From assembly GCA_900547005.1 (NCBI GenBank), contig URER01000001.1, positions 84,723 to 148,722 on the forward strand: a DNA stretch of 64,000 bases. The letters run 5' to 3'. How positions within the stretch are numbered: position 1 is the first letter of the stretch; every line of letters starts with the position of its first letter. The notes below the pieces were generated by a model. The model was not told the origin of the DNA, made no database searches, and was given only the letters and a program-made list of their open reading frames with translations. The stretch comes from an uncultured Prevotella sp. (GTDB lineage: Bacteria; Bacteroidota; Bacteroidia; Bacteroidales; Bacteroidaceae). Positions 52,825-60,974 of this stretch are shown in pieces. The position numbers and the translations under genes are program-made.

Positions 52825-54672
52825 TTATTTTGAATGGGTCTCGTTGTCGTGAAAATAATTGTAGACGAGCTGCGCTTTAGATGCCCCTATAATCTCTGTA
52901 AGTACCTGTAAATCAGCCTCTTTTACTCTTTTTGCGCTCTTCAGAGCCGCTATCAGAGTGTCGCGGGTCTTCGGCCCTATGCCTTTTATGTCGTCGAGTG
53001 CCGAATGGAGTGCGTTTTTCGACCTCTTGTCGCGGTGGAAGGTGATGGCGAAGCGGTGCACCTCGTCCTGCAATCTGGTGAGTGCGTGAAAGAGTTCGCT
53101 ATCTGTCTTTAAGCCAATAACTTGCGGCGGAAAACCGTATAAGAGTTCGTTGGTGCGGTGGCGGTCGTTTTTGGCGAGTCCGGCGATTGGAATATCAAGA
53201 TTCAACTCATCGCAAACGACTTCCCGGACAACGTTCATCTGACCTATTCCGCCGTCGGTTACGATGAGGTCGGGCAGGGGAGTGCCTTCTTCCATCATGC
53301 GGCTGTAACGTCGGCGCACCACCTCTTGCATCGAGGCGTAGTCGTCCGGCCCTGTGACGGTCTTTATATTGTATTTCCGATAGTCCTTCTTGCTCGGTTT
53401 CATGCCCTTGAATACCACGCAGGCGGCCACGGCATCGCTGCCTGAGATGTTAGAGTTGTCGAAGCATTCTATCTGATATGGCAGCTTCGGCAGCCTCAGT
53501 TTTTCTTGCAATTCCCTCATTAATCGCGTCTGCTTCTGCTCCGGATTTAGCTTCTCGGCCTGTTTCAGACGGTCGAACTTATACTGTTTGCAGTTCATTT
53601 CCGACAGTTCCAAGAGACGTTTTTTGTCGCCTCGTTGTGGCACAAAGAAAGTGGAGTCTTTCATTTCCCACTCTATCTCAAACGGAACGATAATCTCTTT
53701 TGCGGTGCTTTCAAAGCGCAGACGCATCTCCGGGATGGCCGTCAGCAGCAGTTCTGCATCGGTTTCCTCAAGTTTCCGCTTATATTCAAAGGTGAAACTT
53801 TGGTTTATCGCACCGTTTTTCACGTGTATATAGTTTATGAAAGCGGTCTTGTTGCTGTCGTCATCCACTATGGAGAACACGTCGACATCGTTTATCGTGT
53901 GGCTTACGACTTCGCTCTTGGCGCAGAAACTCTCTATCAGCAGATACTGTTTCTTTAGCTTTTCGGCCTCTTCAAACTTCAATTCGGCGGCTTTCTCCTG
54001 CATCTGTGAATACACCATGCGGCTCAGTTCGCGTGTGTTTCCCTTTAGTATTTCACGGGCAAGGGCTATGTTATGCTGATAATCCTCATACGATTGCTTG
54101 CCGATGCACGGCGCTTTGCAGTTGTGGATATGATATTCCAGACACGTCTTGTAGCGTCCTTGCTCTATTCCCTCCTTTGTGATGGGGAAGCGGCAGGAGC
54201 GTGGCTGGTATAGCTTCTTTATGAGGTCGAGGATGGCATACATAGAGCTAAGATGGCTGTATGGACCATAATATGACCCGAACTTGCGGTTTATGTTGCG
54301 CGTTTTGAATATTCTTGGCAGGTATTCTTTTGTTATGCAGATGCTCGGATATGTCTTACCGTCTTTCAGAAGTACGTTATATTTCGGCTTGTATTGCTTT
54401 ATCAGTTCGTTCTCTATGAGTAGAGCATCCTCTTCAGAGTTTACAACCGAATAGCTGATGTCGCATATCTTGCTTACAAGCACTTTCGTTTTGAATCGGT
54501 CAACCTCCTTGTGAAAGTATGAAGACACTCTCCGCTTCAAATTCTTTGCTTTGCCTACATATATAATAGTGTGCTCCGCATCATAGTATTGATACGTTCC
54601 CGGCTTCTCGGGCATCGTCGAGACGATACCTTTCAAGTATGCTAACCGCTTCTCGTTTTCTTCTCTTGTCAT
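52825..54672 (-). CDS. uvrC: Excinuclease ABC subunit C
   Basis: 615 aa, full length. GIY-YIG nuclease at the N-terminus (GTYQYYDAEHTIIYVGKAKNLKRRV), UVR domain (EKAAELKFEEAEKLKKQY, near 210), RNase H-like nuclease (ECFDNSNISGSDAVAACVVF near 400 and DLIVTDGGIGQMN near 475) and C-terminal HhH pair (IKGIGPKTRDTLI). It makes both incisions in nucleotide excision repair with UvrAB. It heads the run uvrC-dtd-mazG-deoC. Confidence 0.98.
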   Translation of the reverse strand: MTREENEKRLAYLKGIVSTMPEKPGTYQYYDAEHTIIYVGKAKNLKRRVSSYFHKEVDRFKTKVLVSKICDISYSVVNSEEDALLIENELIKQYKPKYNVLLKDGKTYPSICITKEYLPRIFKTRNINRKFGSYYGPYSHLSSMYAILDLIKKLYQPRSCRFPITKEGIEQGRYKTCLEYHIHNCKAPCIGKQSYEDYQHNIALAREILKGNTRELSRMVYSQMQEKAAELKFEEAEKLKKQYLLIESFCAKSEVVSHTINDVDVFSIVDDDSNKTAFINYIHVKNGAINQSFTFEYKRKLEETDAELLLTAIPEMRLRFESTAKEIIVPFEIEWEMKDSTFFVPQRGDKKRLLELSEMNCKQYKFDRLKQAEKLNPEQKQTRLMRELQEKLRLPKLPYQIECFDNSNISGSDAVAACVVFKGMKPSKKDYRKYNIKTVTGPDDYASMQEVVRRRYSRMMEEGTPLPDLIVTDGGIGQMNVVREVVCDELNLDIPIAGLAKNDRHRTNELLYGFPPQVIGLKTDSELFHALTRLQDEVHRFAITFHRDKRSKNALHSALDDIKGIGPKTRDTLIAALKSAKRVKEADLQVLTEIIGASKAQLVYNYFHDNETHSK

Positions 54673-54711
54673 TCTCTAAAGCCTTATGTATAAAAGGATT
54701 TGGGGATATTT

Positions 54712-54727
54712 GGTTTCACGTGGAACA
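54712..54727. other. parS-like site 1
   Basis: GGTTTCACGTGGAACA, whose reverse complement TGTTCCACGTGAAACC differs from the classical parS TGTTCCACGTGAAACA only in the last base. It lies 40 bp before the uvrC start. Confidence 0.85.
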
Positions 54728-54828
54728 TTGCGCTGCGAAACAAATAGGTATCAAGTATTACATGGGGTCAATGCTTTTCAAATCTTTTTCTCAACCGGTA
54801 AAGACTCAGTCCTTTTGAGTTGATTTGG

Positions 54829-54980
54829 TTACAGAGCCCTTGTAATCTCGTTACAAGGACTCTGTAATCGCATTACAAGACTTTTGTAATCTTGTTACAA
54901 GACCTTTGTAATCTCGTTACCAGTCTTTGGTAATCACATTACCAGGCTTCGGTAATTGTGTTACCACAGTTTGGTAATAT
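54829..54980. repeat. Array C: seven units at exact 22-bp spacing, TGTAAT..ATTACA / GGTAAT..ATTACC
   Basis: Units start at 54841, 54863, 54885, 54907, 54929, 54951 and 54973, always 22 bp apart, with a half unit before. Units 1-3 have arms TGTAA/TTACA; units 5-7 have GGTAA/TTACC; unit 4 is mixed. The paired change of both arms points to selection on the palindrome. The rest of the gap 54673-55123 shows only the parS-like site. Confidence 0.95.
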
Positions 54981-55123
54981 AATCGCGAGGCATAAAATGT
55001 GTTATGATTGCTATCGCGTAATTCTCCGAATTCACGTAAGTATTGACTTTGTTGCCATTTCTTATTCTTGAGAGATGGCAACTTTGCGCATTGCCAATAC
55101 TTGATGCCCGTTCGTTTTTTATT

Positions 55124-55654
55124 CTAAATCTGTATCAGCGTAGACACTTCGATGTCATCGTCGAAGGCTGCCCGTCCGTTCAAATTCTCGTTGACAAGTT
55201 CGATAATGAAGTTGCAGTAAATCTTTTTCGGGTGAAATTTCTTCACCAAATCACACGCAGCCTTCATCGTTCCGCCCGTAGCGAGCAAGTCGTCGTGCAA
55301 CAGGATTACATCGTTTTCGTCGATTGCATCCTTGTGAATCTCGATAGTGTCAACGCCGTATTCCTTAGAATAGCTCTCTTGGATGGTCTCGCAAGGCAGC
55401 TTTCCCGGCTTGCGGCAAAGTACAACGCCTGCACCCAACTTGATAGCGAGGGCAGAAGACATTACGAAACCGCGGCTTTCGATACCCACAATCTTGGTGA
55501 TGCCTTTGTCTTTGTACATCTCATACATTTCTTCATTGATTTCCTTGAGACACTCAGGGCTCTTAAACATCGTTGTAACGTCCCTGAAATTTACGCCCTT
55601 GATAGGCCAGTCAGGGATGCAACGCAGGTTGTCCAATAATAGTTTGTTATTCAT
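55124..55654 (-). CDS. apt: Adenine phosphoribosyltransferase
   Basis: 176 aa, full length. The PRPP-binding segment VILLHDDLLATGGTMKAA (near 128) and GVVLCRKPGKLP (near 78) are those of Apt. It recycles adenine to AMP. It stands between mnmG and uvrC with non-coding gaps on both sides, each of which contains a parS-like site. Confidence 0.97.
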   Translation of the reverse strand: MNNKLLLDNLRCIPDWPIKGVNFRDVTTMFKSPECLKEINEEMYEMYKDKGITKIVGIESRGFVMSSALAIKLGAGVVLCRKPGKLPCETIQESYSKEYGVDTIEIHKDAIDENDVILLHDDLLATGGTMKAACDLVKKFHPKKIYCNFIIELVNENLNGRAAFDDDIEVSTLIQI

Positions 55655-55710
55655 TTTTTTATGGTTTAAATTGTTGTTACTTGCTGTTATACGTGCAGTT
55701 ACGAGTTTGT

Positions 55711-55726
55711 TGTTTCACGTGAAACT
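55711..55726. other. parS-like site 2
   Basis: TGTTTCACGTGAAACT contains the perfect palindrome GTTTCACGTGAAAC and differs from classical parS in two bases. It is in the 81-bp gap between apt and mnmG, 1.0 kb from site 1. Confidence 0.85.
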
Positions 55727-55735
55727 CCTTAATTT

Positions 55736-57619
55736 TTATCTCTTGAGAAGTACAAGAAGTACGTTTATGTCGCTTGGACTTACTCCCGGTATTCTGCTTG
55801 CTTGAGCAATGGTTTCCGGTTGAATGCGTTCCAGTTTCTGGCGGCATTCCGTAGAAAGGTCTTTTAGGGTAGGGTAGTCGAACCGTCCCTTTATCTTTAT
55901 GTCCTCAAGACGGTGCATCTTGTCGGCAAACTGACGCTCCCGTTCAATGTAACCGCTGTATTTCATTTTTATTTCGGCCGCTTCCACGATTTCTTTCTTA
56001 CGTATCGGCGATGCTTCTATGACGTTTTTGAGTTCCGGCAGTTGTTCCGAAAGATTTTCAAAGTTTATCTGCGGGCGCGCTATCAGGTCTGCAATCTTCA
56101 CGCTACCATGCAATGTTGCCGTGCCGAGAGATTCCAAGAACGAATTTATCACCTTCGGTTTCACCGACGTAGTGGTGCAGAAATCAATGATTCTTCCGAT
56201 GTTTTCCTTCTTCATCATCCACAGGTCGTAGCGGTCCTGAGTAGCCAATCCTAATTCGTAGGCCTTCTCCGTGAGCCGTGCATCGGCATCGTCCTGACGC
56301 AACAGTATGCGATATTCAGCGCGAGAAGTAAACATCCTGTACGGCTCATCCACGCCTTTTGTTACCAAATCATCGATGAGTACGCCGATATACGACTCGT
56401 CTCTGTGCATCGTAAATGTGCGGTTGCCTGCGCAAGCCAATGCCGCGTTGATTCCGGCCACCGTTCCCTGTCCTCCGGCCTCTTCATATCCGGTCGTCCC
56501 GTTCACCTGTCCGGCGAAGTAAAGGCCCTTGACAATCTTCGATTCCAACGTATGTTTCAACTGTGTCGGGTCGAAATAATCGTACTCAATGGCGTATCCC
56601 GGGCGATAAACCTTTACGTCCCGCAGCGCAGGAATCTTCCGCAGCGCCTCAATCTGAATCTCCATCGGCATACTCGACGAGAAACCGTTCAGATACATCT
56701 CGTTCGTATCGGTGCCTTCCGGTTCAAGAAACAGCGGATGCTGGTCCTTGTCGGGGAACGTAACGAGCTTCGTCTCGACAGAAGGGCAGTATCTTGGTCC
56801 CGTGCTCTGTATCTGGCCGTTGAACAACGGAGAGTCTGCCAGTCCGCTACGCAGCACCTCGTGCGTCTCCTTTGTCGTGAAACACGTCCAGCAAGGAAGC
56901 TGGGGGAGCGGTCGACCGTTGCTCATAAACGAGAAACTATGATAGTCGTTTTCGCCCGGTTGCTCCTCCATTTCGTCGAAATGCACGCTCCGTTTGTCTA
57001 TTCTCACAGGTGTTCCCGTCTTCATCCGCGCCACCTTTATGCCGTGTCGCGTGATGCTTTCCGTGAAATTTGCCACCGCCGGCTCCGCGATACGGCCTCC
57101 CGGAATCTGATGCCGTCCGATGTGCAGCAGTCCGTTGAGGAATGTTCCCGCTGTAACCACCACACATTTCGCGCGCATCTCCACGCCCCATATCGTCTTC
57201 ACGCCCACCGCCGTGGCCGCCTCGCCTTCGCCCTCCACGAGCAACTCGTCCGCCTGATCCTGCCAGATGTCAAGGTTTGGCGTATTGTCGAGCGTGCGTC
57301 GCCATTCCCAGATGAACTTCTCGCGGTCGCACTGTGCGCGAGGGCTCCACACGGCCGGTCCTTTCGAGCGGTTAAGCATACGAAACTGTATTGCTGTCGC
57401 GTCCGTTACCAGTCCCATCTGACCGCCCAGCGCATCTATCTCGCGCACAATCTGTCCCTTTGCAATTCCGCCCACGGCCGGGTTGCAACTCATCTGCGCT
57501 ATCTTGTTCATGTCCATTGTCATCAGGCAGGTCTTCGCTCCGATGTTGGCTGCCGCTGTTGCCGCCTCACACCCTGCGTGTCCGCCTCCGATAACAATCA
57601 CGTCGTAATTGAATTTCAT
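55736..57619 (-). CDS. mnmG: tRNA uridine-5-carboxymethylaminomethyl modification enzyme MnmG
   Basis: 627 aa, full length. FAD-binding GGGHAGCEAATAAA at the N-terminus, CNPAVGGIAKGQIVREIDALGG, GTFLNGLLHIG, and the Cys-containing CPSVETKLVTFPDK and NGTTGYEEAGGQG segments identify MnmG (GidA). With MnmE it modifies U34 of certain tRNAs. In many bacteria gidA lies near oriC, which agrees with the parS-like sites next to it. Confidence 0.98.
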   Translation of the reverse strand: MKFNYDVIVIGGGHAGCEAATAAANIGAKTCLMTMDMNKIAQMSCNPAVGGIAKGQIVREIDALGGQMGLVTDATAIQFRMLNRSKGPAVWSPRAQCDREKFIWEWRRTLDNTPNLDIWQDQADELLVEGEGEAATAVGVKTIWGVEMRAKCVVVTAGTFLNGLLHIGRHQIPGGRIAEPAVANFTESITRHGIKVARMKTGTPVRIDKRSVHFDEMEEQPGENDYHSFSFMSNGRPLPQLPCWTCFTTKETHEVLRSGLADSPLFNGQIQSTGPRYCPSVETKLVTFPDKDQHPLFLEPEGTDTNEMYLNGFSSSMPMEIQIEALRKIPALRDVKVYRPGYAIEYDYFDPTQLKHTLESKIVKGLYFAGQVNGTTGYEEAGGQGTVAGINAALACAGNRTFTMHRDESYIGVLIDDLVTKGVDEPYRMFTSRAEYRILLRQDDADARLTEKAYELGLATQDRYDLWMMKKENIGRIIDFCTTTSVKPKVINSFLESLGTATLHGSVKIADLIARPQINFENLSEQLPELKNVIEASPIRKKEIVEAAEIKMKYSGYIERERQFADKMHRLEDIKIKGRFDYPTLKDLSTECRQKLERIQPETIAQASRIPGVSPSDINVLLVLLKR

Positions 57620-57642
57620 ATCCTGTTAGTCTTATCTTATTG

Positions 57643-57650
57643 CAAAAATA
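57643..57650 (-). promoter_or_regulatory. Putative -7 box TATTTTTG of mnmG
   Basis: CAAAAATA on the plus strand, TATTTTTG on the minus strand, 23 bp before the mnmG start. Fits TAnnTTTG; AT-rich context lowers its weight. Confidence 0.35.
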
Positions 57651-58149
57651 CAAAAAACTATGATATAATTTGCGCTGCGAAACGGCTTTTATTGCATCGT
57701 GTTGCGTATCTTGTTGATAATCAGGTAGATACGGATTGTGAAAAAATACAGTTATAATTTTTGTCTAAGAGAGGCTCCGTTGGAACAAATTACAGCTATA
57801 ATTTCTTGCAAAACCAATGTGCCGACATTCCAATCATATAATAATAGTATGGCAAAAGAGTGTGATTGAAGCACGAAAGGGTAGTGTTATGACAGTTTTT
57901 CTTTGTTATTTCGCCTCTCTTGGGCGATTCCTCTCCTTCGTTTATAACTTATCCTCTGACTGCTTTTGAGGCGTTGTAGGGCCTTAAAAAGGCCTGTTTG
58001 ACGTTTGCTGCTGCTGGTAGAGCGCATGACAAGGAGTAATAAGGAGTCTTGGGAATGTGCGGCGGAGCGTTATATCCCCTTTTGTCGGCTCATCCGATAA
58101 ATACAGGGGGCAACCTATTTCGGTCGGACAGCATAGTACTATGGCACAA

Positions 58150-58271
58150 TACTCGAGTATTTTTGGCACAGTACTCGAGTAATTTGGGCGCAGTACTCAA
58201 GTAATTCCGGCCTGATTACTCAAGTATTTTGGCTTCAGTACCGGAGTAATCCGGCCTTAAATACTCTGAAG
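58150..58271. repeat. Array D: six 22/23-bp units with TACTCGAGTA-type core
   Basis: Starts at 58150, 58172, 58194, 58217, 58239 and 58262. Cores: TACTCGAGTA (twice), TACTCAAGTA (twice), TACCGGAGTA and TACTCTGAAGTA. Note that the fifth core keeps half symmetry (CCGG). Spacers resemble those of array A (TTTTGGCTTCAG, CCGGCCTTAAA). The rest of the 57651-58400 gap contains no gene that I can support. Confidence 0.92.
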
Positions 58272-58400
58272 TAAATCTGTATTAAGACAGCATGGCGTAA
58301 AGTGTGTGCAAAGGGCGACATAATATCTAATAAAAGACTTCCCCTATATTTATCGGGTGAACCCTTTTATTTTCCCTTATCTTCATGCCTATAAAAATAG

Positions 58401-58432
58401 AAGAGGACGTACCAAAAGCGGTGCGTCCTCTT
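58401..58432 (-). terminator. Terminator of the SusCD operon
   Basis: AAGAGGACGTACC pairs with GGTGCGTCCTCTT (one G.T pair) with a loop AAAAGC. On the minus strand CTATTTTTAT follows. It ends 115 bp beyond the stop codon of the lipoprotein gene. Confidence 0.88.
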
Positions 58433-58547
58433 CCTTTTATACATACATTAATCTAAATATAGCTATTTCACAATAGCGTTTCCTTTTTGATGCTGAGCCG
58501 TAAACTTTAATTGCGGCACAGCCTTTTTATTTAGGTATGCTTTATGA

Positions 58548-59384
58548 TTAATAAGGATAACCCTCTGTCCATTCGAACTTGAAATATCCGCCTAAATACA
58601 AAGCACTCTTATCTGGTGTCAAACAGAAATTAGCGTAGAAGGTATTTCCTTCCTTACCGAAGTTACAGTAAGCCGGATAGTTCACCGGATCGTAATACAT
58701 CAAGTAGCCAATTCCCATATCAGCATCCAGTTTCACAAAGCCCCTATCAAGCGTCAGAGGCTCACCTGTCTCACTGAGATAGAAGTTTATATTTTGTGCC
58801 GTCACGTCATCATAAACGGCTGCATAAGGAGCTACAAGTCTGTAATTATTTGGAAGCGTTTCATTCTGCTCTATTTCGACTTCAGCACTTGTGCCGTTTT
58901 CACTAAATGTGTAGTCTGTAAAGATAGCTTTTCCGATTACAATCCAATTGTATTCCTTGATAACGGACATTGAGGTTGATGCGTTGCCGCCGATACTTAC
59001 GTTGTCGGCATCATCGATGGAAATGGTAAGAGCGAGTATTTTACCGACTTCCAATGAAGTAACATCAACCGTTACGGTTGTCTTATACTCTCCCGGCTCG
59101 AATGAATAATCTGTAGCTGAGAGCTCGCCTGTGTAAGGAACTTTGTCTATTGTCCCGTCCAAAGACACGCTGCCTGTTAACGCTTCGTTTGCGTTGCTGC
59201 GCACAATCTCGACCTCAAATGTCGGGTCTGTGGCCGGTACGGTTACATCGGCAAGAACAGATGCCGTGAAACTGAGACCCGCATTGTCGCTATTATATAT
59301 AGCTCCCTCGTTGTCTGTATCGCATGACGTGAACATCGCAGTCATGGCAACAGCCATTCCGAATATATATTTGCTGATTTTCAT
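58548..59384 (-). CDS. Surface lipoprotein of a SusCD operon, 278 aa
   Basis: It starts MKISKYIFGMAVAMTAMFTSCDTDNEG, with a lipobox ending at Cys 21, so it is a lipoprotein. The acidic residues after the Cys fit the Bacteroidetes surface-export signal. The body is beta-rich with Ig-like or Calx-beta-like strands (SFTASVLADVTVPATDPTFEVEIVR; TVTVDVTSLEVGKILALTISI). It lies 16 bp after susD and probably holds or presents the substrate at the surface. I do not know the exact family. Confidence 0.85.
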   Translation of the reverse strand: MKISKYIFGMAVAMTAMFTSCDTDNEGAIYNSDNAGLSFTASVLADVTVPATDPTFEVEIVRSNANEALTGSVSLDGTIDKVPYTGELSATDYSFEPGEYKTTVTVDVTSLEVGKILALTISIDDADNVSIGGNASTSMSVIKEYNWIVIGKAIFTDYTFSENGTSAEVEIEQNETLPNNYRLVAPYAAVYDDVTAQNINFYLSETGEPLTLDRGFVKLDADMGIGYLMYYDPVNYPAYCNFGKEGNTFYANFCLTPDKSALYLGGYFKFEWTEGYPY

Positions 59385-59400
59385 ATCTTATTATGTCTTT

Positions 59401-60957
59401 TTATTTGTAATCGCCTACCGGGTTCTGGTCTGTATCCGGATTCATGTTCTCGTTGCCGTCAAACTCCTTTTGCGGAATAGTGAATACATTCATGTAAGCC
59501 TCCGGGTCGTCTGTCGGGCGTGTTGAAAGAAGAAGGTCGCTTGGCCATCCCTGTGCTCTTGTGCGGCGGAAGCCTTGTTTCAGACGCTTCAGGTCGTGCA
59601 TACGTCCAGCCTCGCCCCACAACTCGATACGGCGCTGGTTGATAATCTCCTCAAGCAGTGAGCCTGTAACGTCTGAAGACAGTACTCCGAGAGCAGTGCC
59701 GGTCTTGCTTGTACTGTAATTCGGGTCGCGCTTGCTCATCAGCGCCATGAGGTCTGTGCGTGCTGCGGTCTCTTCTCCAAGACGGCACTCAGCCTCTGCT
59801 GCGATGAGATACATCTCCTCGACGCGCATTATCACATAGTCGCCCATCCATGTCTGTATGTCGGCGAACTTGAATTTCTCCTGCTGATAGCCATACTCAT
59901 TGCCGTCCTTGTCCTTGTTGTTGGCGTCATTAGGATTCCACCATGCACGGCGTGTGTCGGTTGCGCTCATCTTTGCATACAGTTCCTTGTTTATCTCCTT
60001 GCGGGCAGAAGCAGCGTAGTATCCGCAATCAGCGTCCATGTGGGTGAACAGGCCTGCATATTTGCCTGACTGGTCTGCAATGATGGTGAAGCCCCACATT
60101 ACGTTTCCGGCAGAAGCGTTGTTAAGGCCTGAGAAAGAACTTACGGGCAGAATGCTTTTGCCACTTGCCGTGATAGCGTCGTGAGCTGCGTTCTTGGCTT
60201 CAGTCCATTTCTCTTCAACCAGAGCGATACGCGCCTTGATACCGAGAGCCACAGCGTAGCCTATATGGCTCGGGTCTTTCTGAGTCGTTCCTTCGAGCAG
60301 GGTGATAGCCTTATTGATGTCATTGTCTATCTGCTCATACACTTTTGCTACCGTAGAGCGTGGCTGTCCGGTTGTGCTTGGTGTAGTCGGACCATCGTAT
60401 ATAGGTACGCAAGGTTCGTCCTCATGTCCTTTATAAGTGCGGGCGAAGTTCTGGGCCAGCATGAAATAAGAATAAGCGCGGATGGCATAAGCCTGTCCTA
60501 TTGCGTAGTTCTTTTCAAGTTCTGTTCCGCCCATAGTCTCCTCGGCAGAGATGATGTAGTTGGCGTTTGAAATCCATGTGTAGTAAGCATTCCAAAGGTC
60601 GTAGCTGCGCCATGCGCTGCTTGTATAGAATGATTTCACGTTGTACAGGGCGTCAAACCAGAACCAGCCGCTACCCATAGCCTGCATGATCATATCCTCG
60701 CCCATGACGTCTGCCATTATGGTATAAGCAGGGATTCCGAAGCACTGGTGTGTATTGTCGGTTGTAGTCCATCCCGATGTGTACATGGTTCTGTAGATTC
60801 CGTTCAGTGGCACCTGTGCGGCATTTCCATTGGCAAGCAGTCCGCTGCCGGACATTGATTGTGTCGGGTTTGTATCGAGCATATCACCGCAAGAGGAGAA
60901 CATACTGAGGGCAAACAGTCCGAGACAAGTATTTCTGAATATTGTTTTTACTTTCAT
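59401..60957 (-). CDS. SusD/RagB-family substrate-binding lipoprotein
   Basis: 518 aa. Lipobox LSMFSSCGD near 22. The SusD pattern follows: NGNAAQVPLNGIYRTMY, then helical TPR-like repeats (YAIRAYSYFMLAQNFAR near 165), and the C-terminal RRIELWGEAGRMHDLKRLKQGF. It caps the TonB-dependent channel SusC and receives the ligand. Substrate unknown; no glycoside hydrolase is next to it in the window. Gap to susC 17 bp. Confidence 0.97.
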   Translation of the reverse strand: MKVKTIFRNTCLGLFALSMFSSCGDMLDTNPTQSMSGSGLLANGNAAQVPLNGIYRTMYTSGWTTTDNTHQCFGIPAYTIMADVMGEDMIMQAMGSGWFWFDALYNVKSFYTSSAWRSYDLWNAYYTWISNANYIISAEETMGGTELEKNYAIGQAYAIRAYSYFMLAQNFARTYKGHEDEPCVPIYDGPTTPSTTGQPRSTVAKVYEQIDNDINKAITLLEGTTQKDPSHIGYAVALGIKARIALVEEKWTEAKNAAHDAITASGKSILPVSSFSGLNNASAGNVMWGFTIIADQSGKYAGLFTHMDADCGYYAASARKEINKELYAKMSATDTRRAWWNPNDANNKDKDGNEYGYQQEKFKFADIQTWMGDYVIMRVEEMYLIAAEAECRLGEETAARTDLMALMSKRDPNYSTSKTGTALGVLSSDVTGSLLEEIINQRRIELWGEAGRMHDLKRLKQGFRRTRAQGWPSDLLLSTRPTDDPEAYMNVFTIPQKEFDGNENMNPDTDQNPVGDYK

Positions 60958-60974
60958 AATCTGTTTTCTTTCAA

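Noticed and set aside
56405..57757. 450-codon plus-strand frame opposite mnmG
   Set aside because: It is antisense to a full-length conserved gene, and its product is Arg/His-rich without family features.
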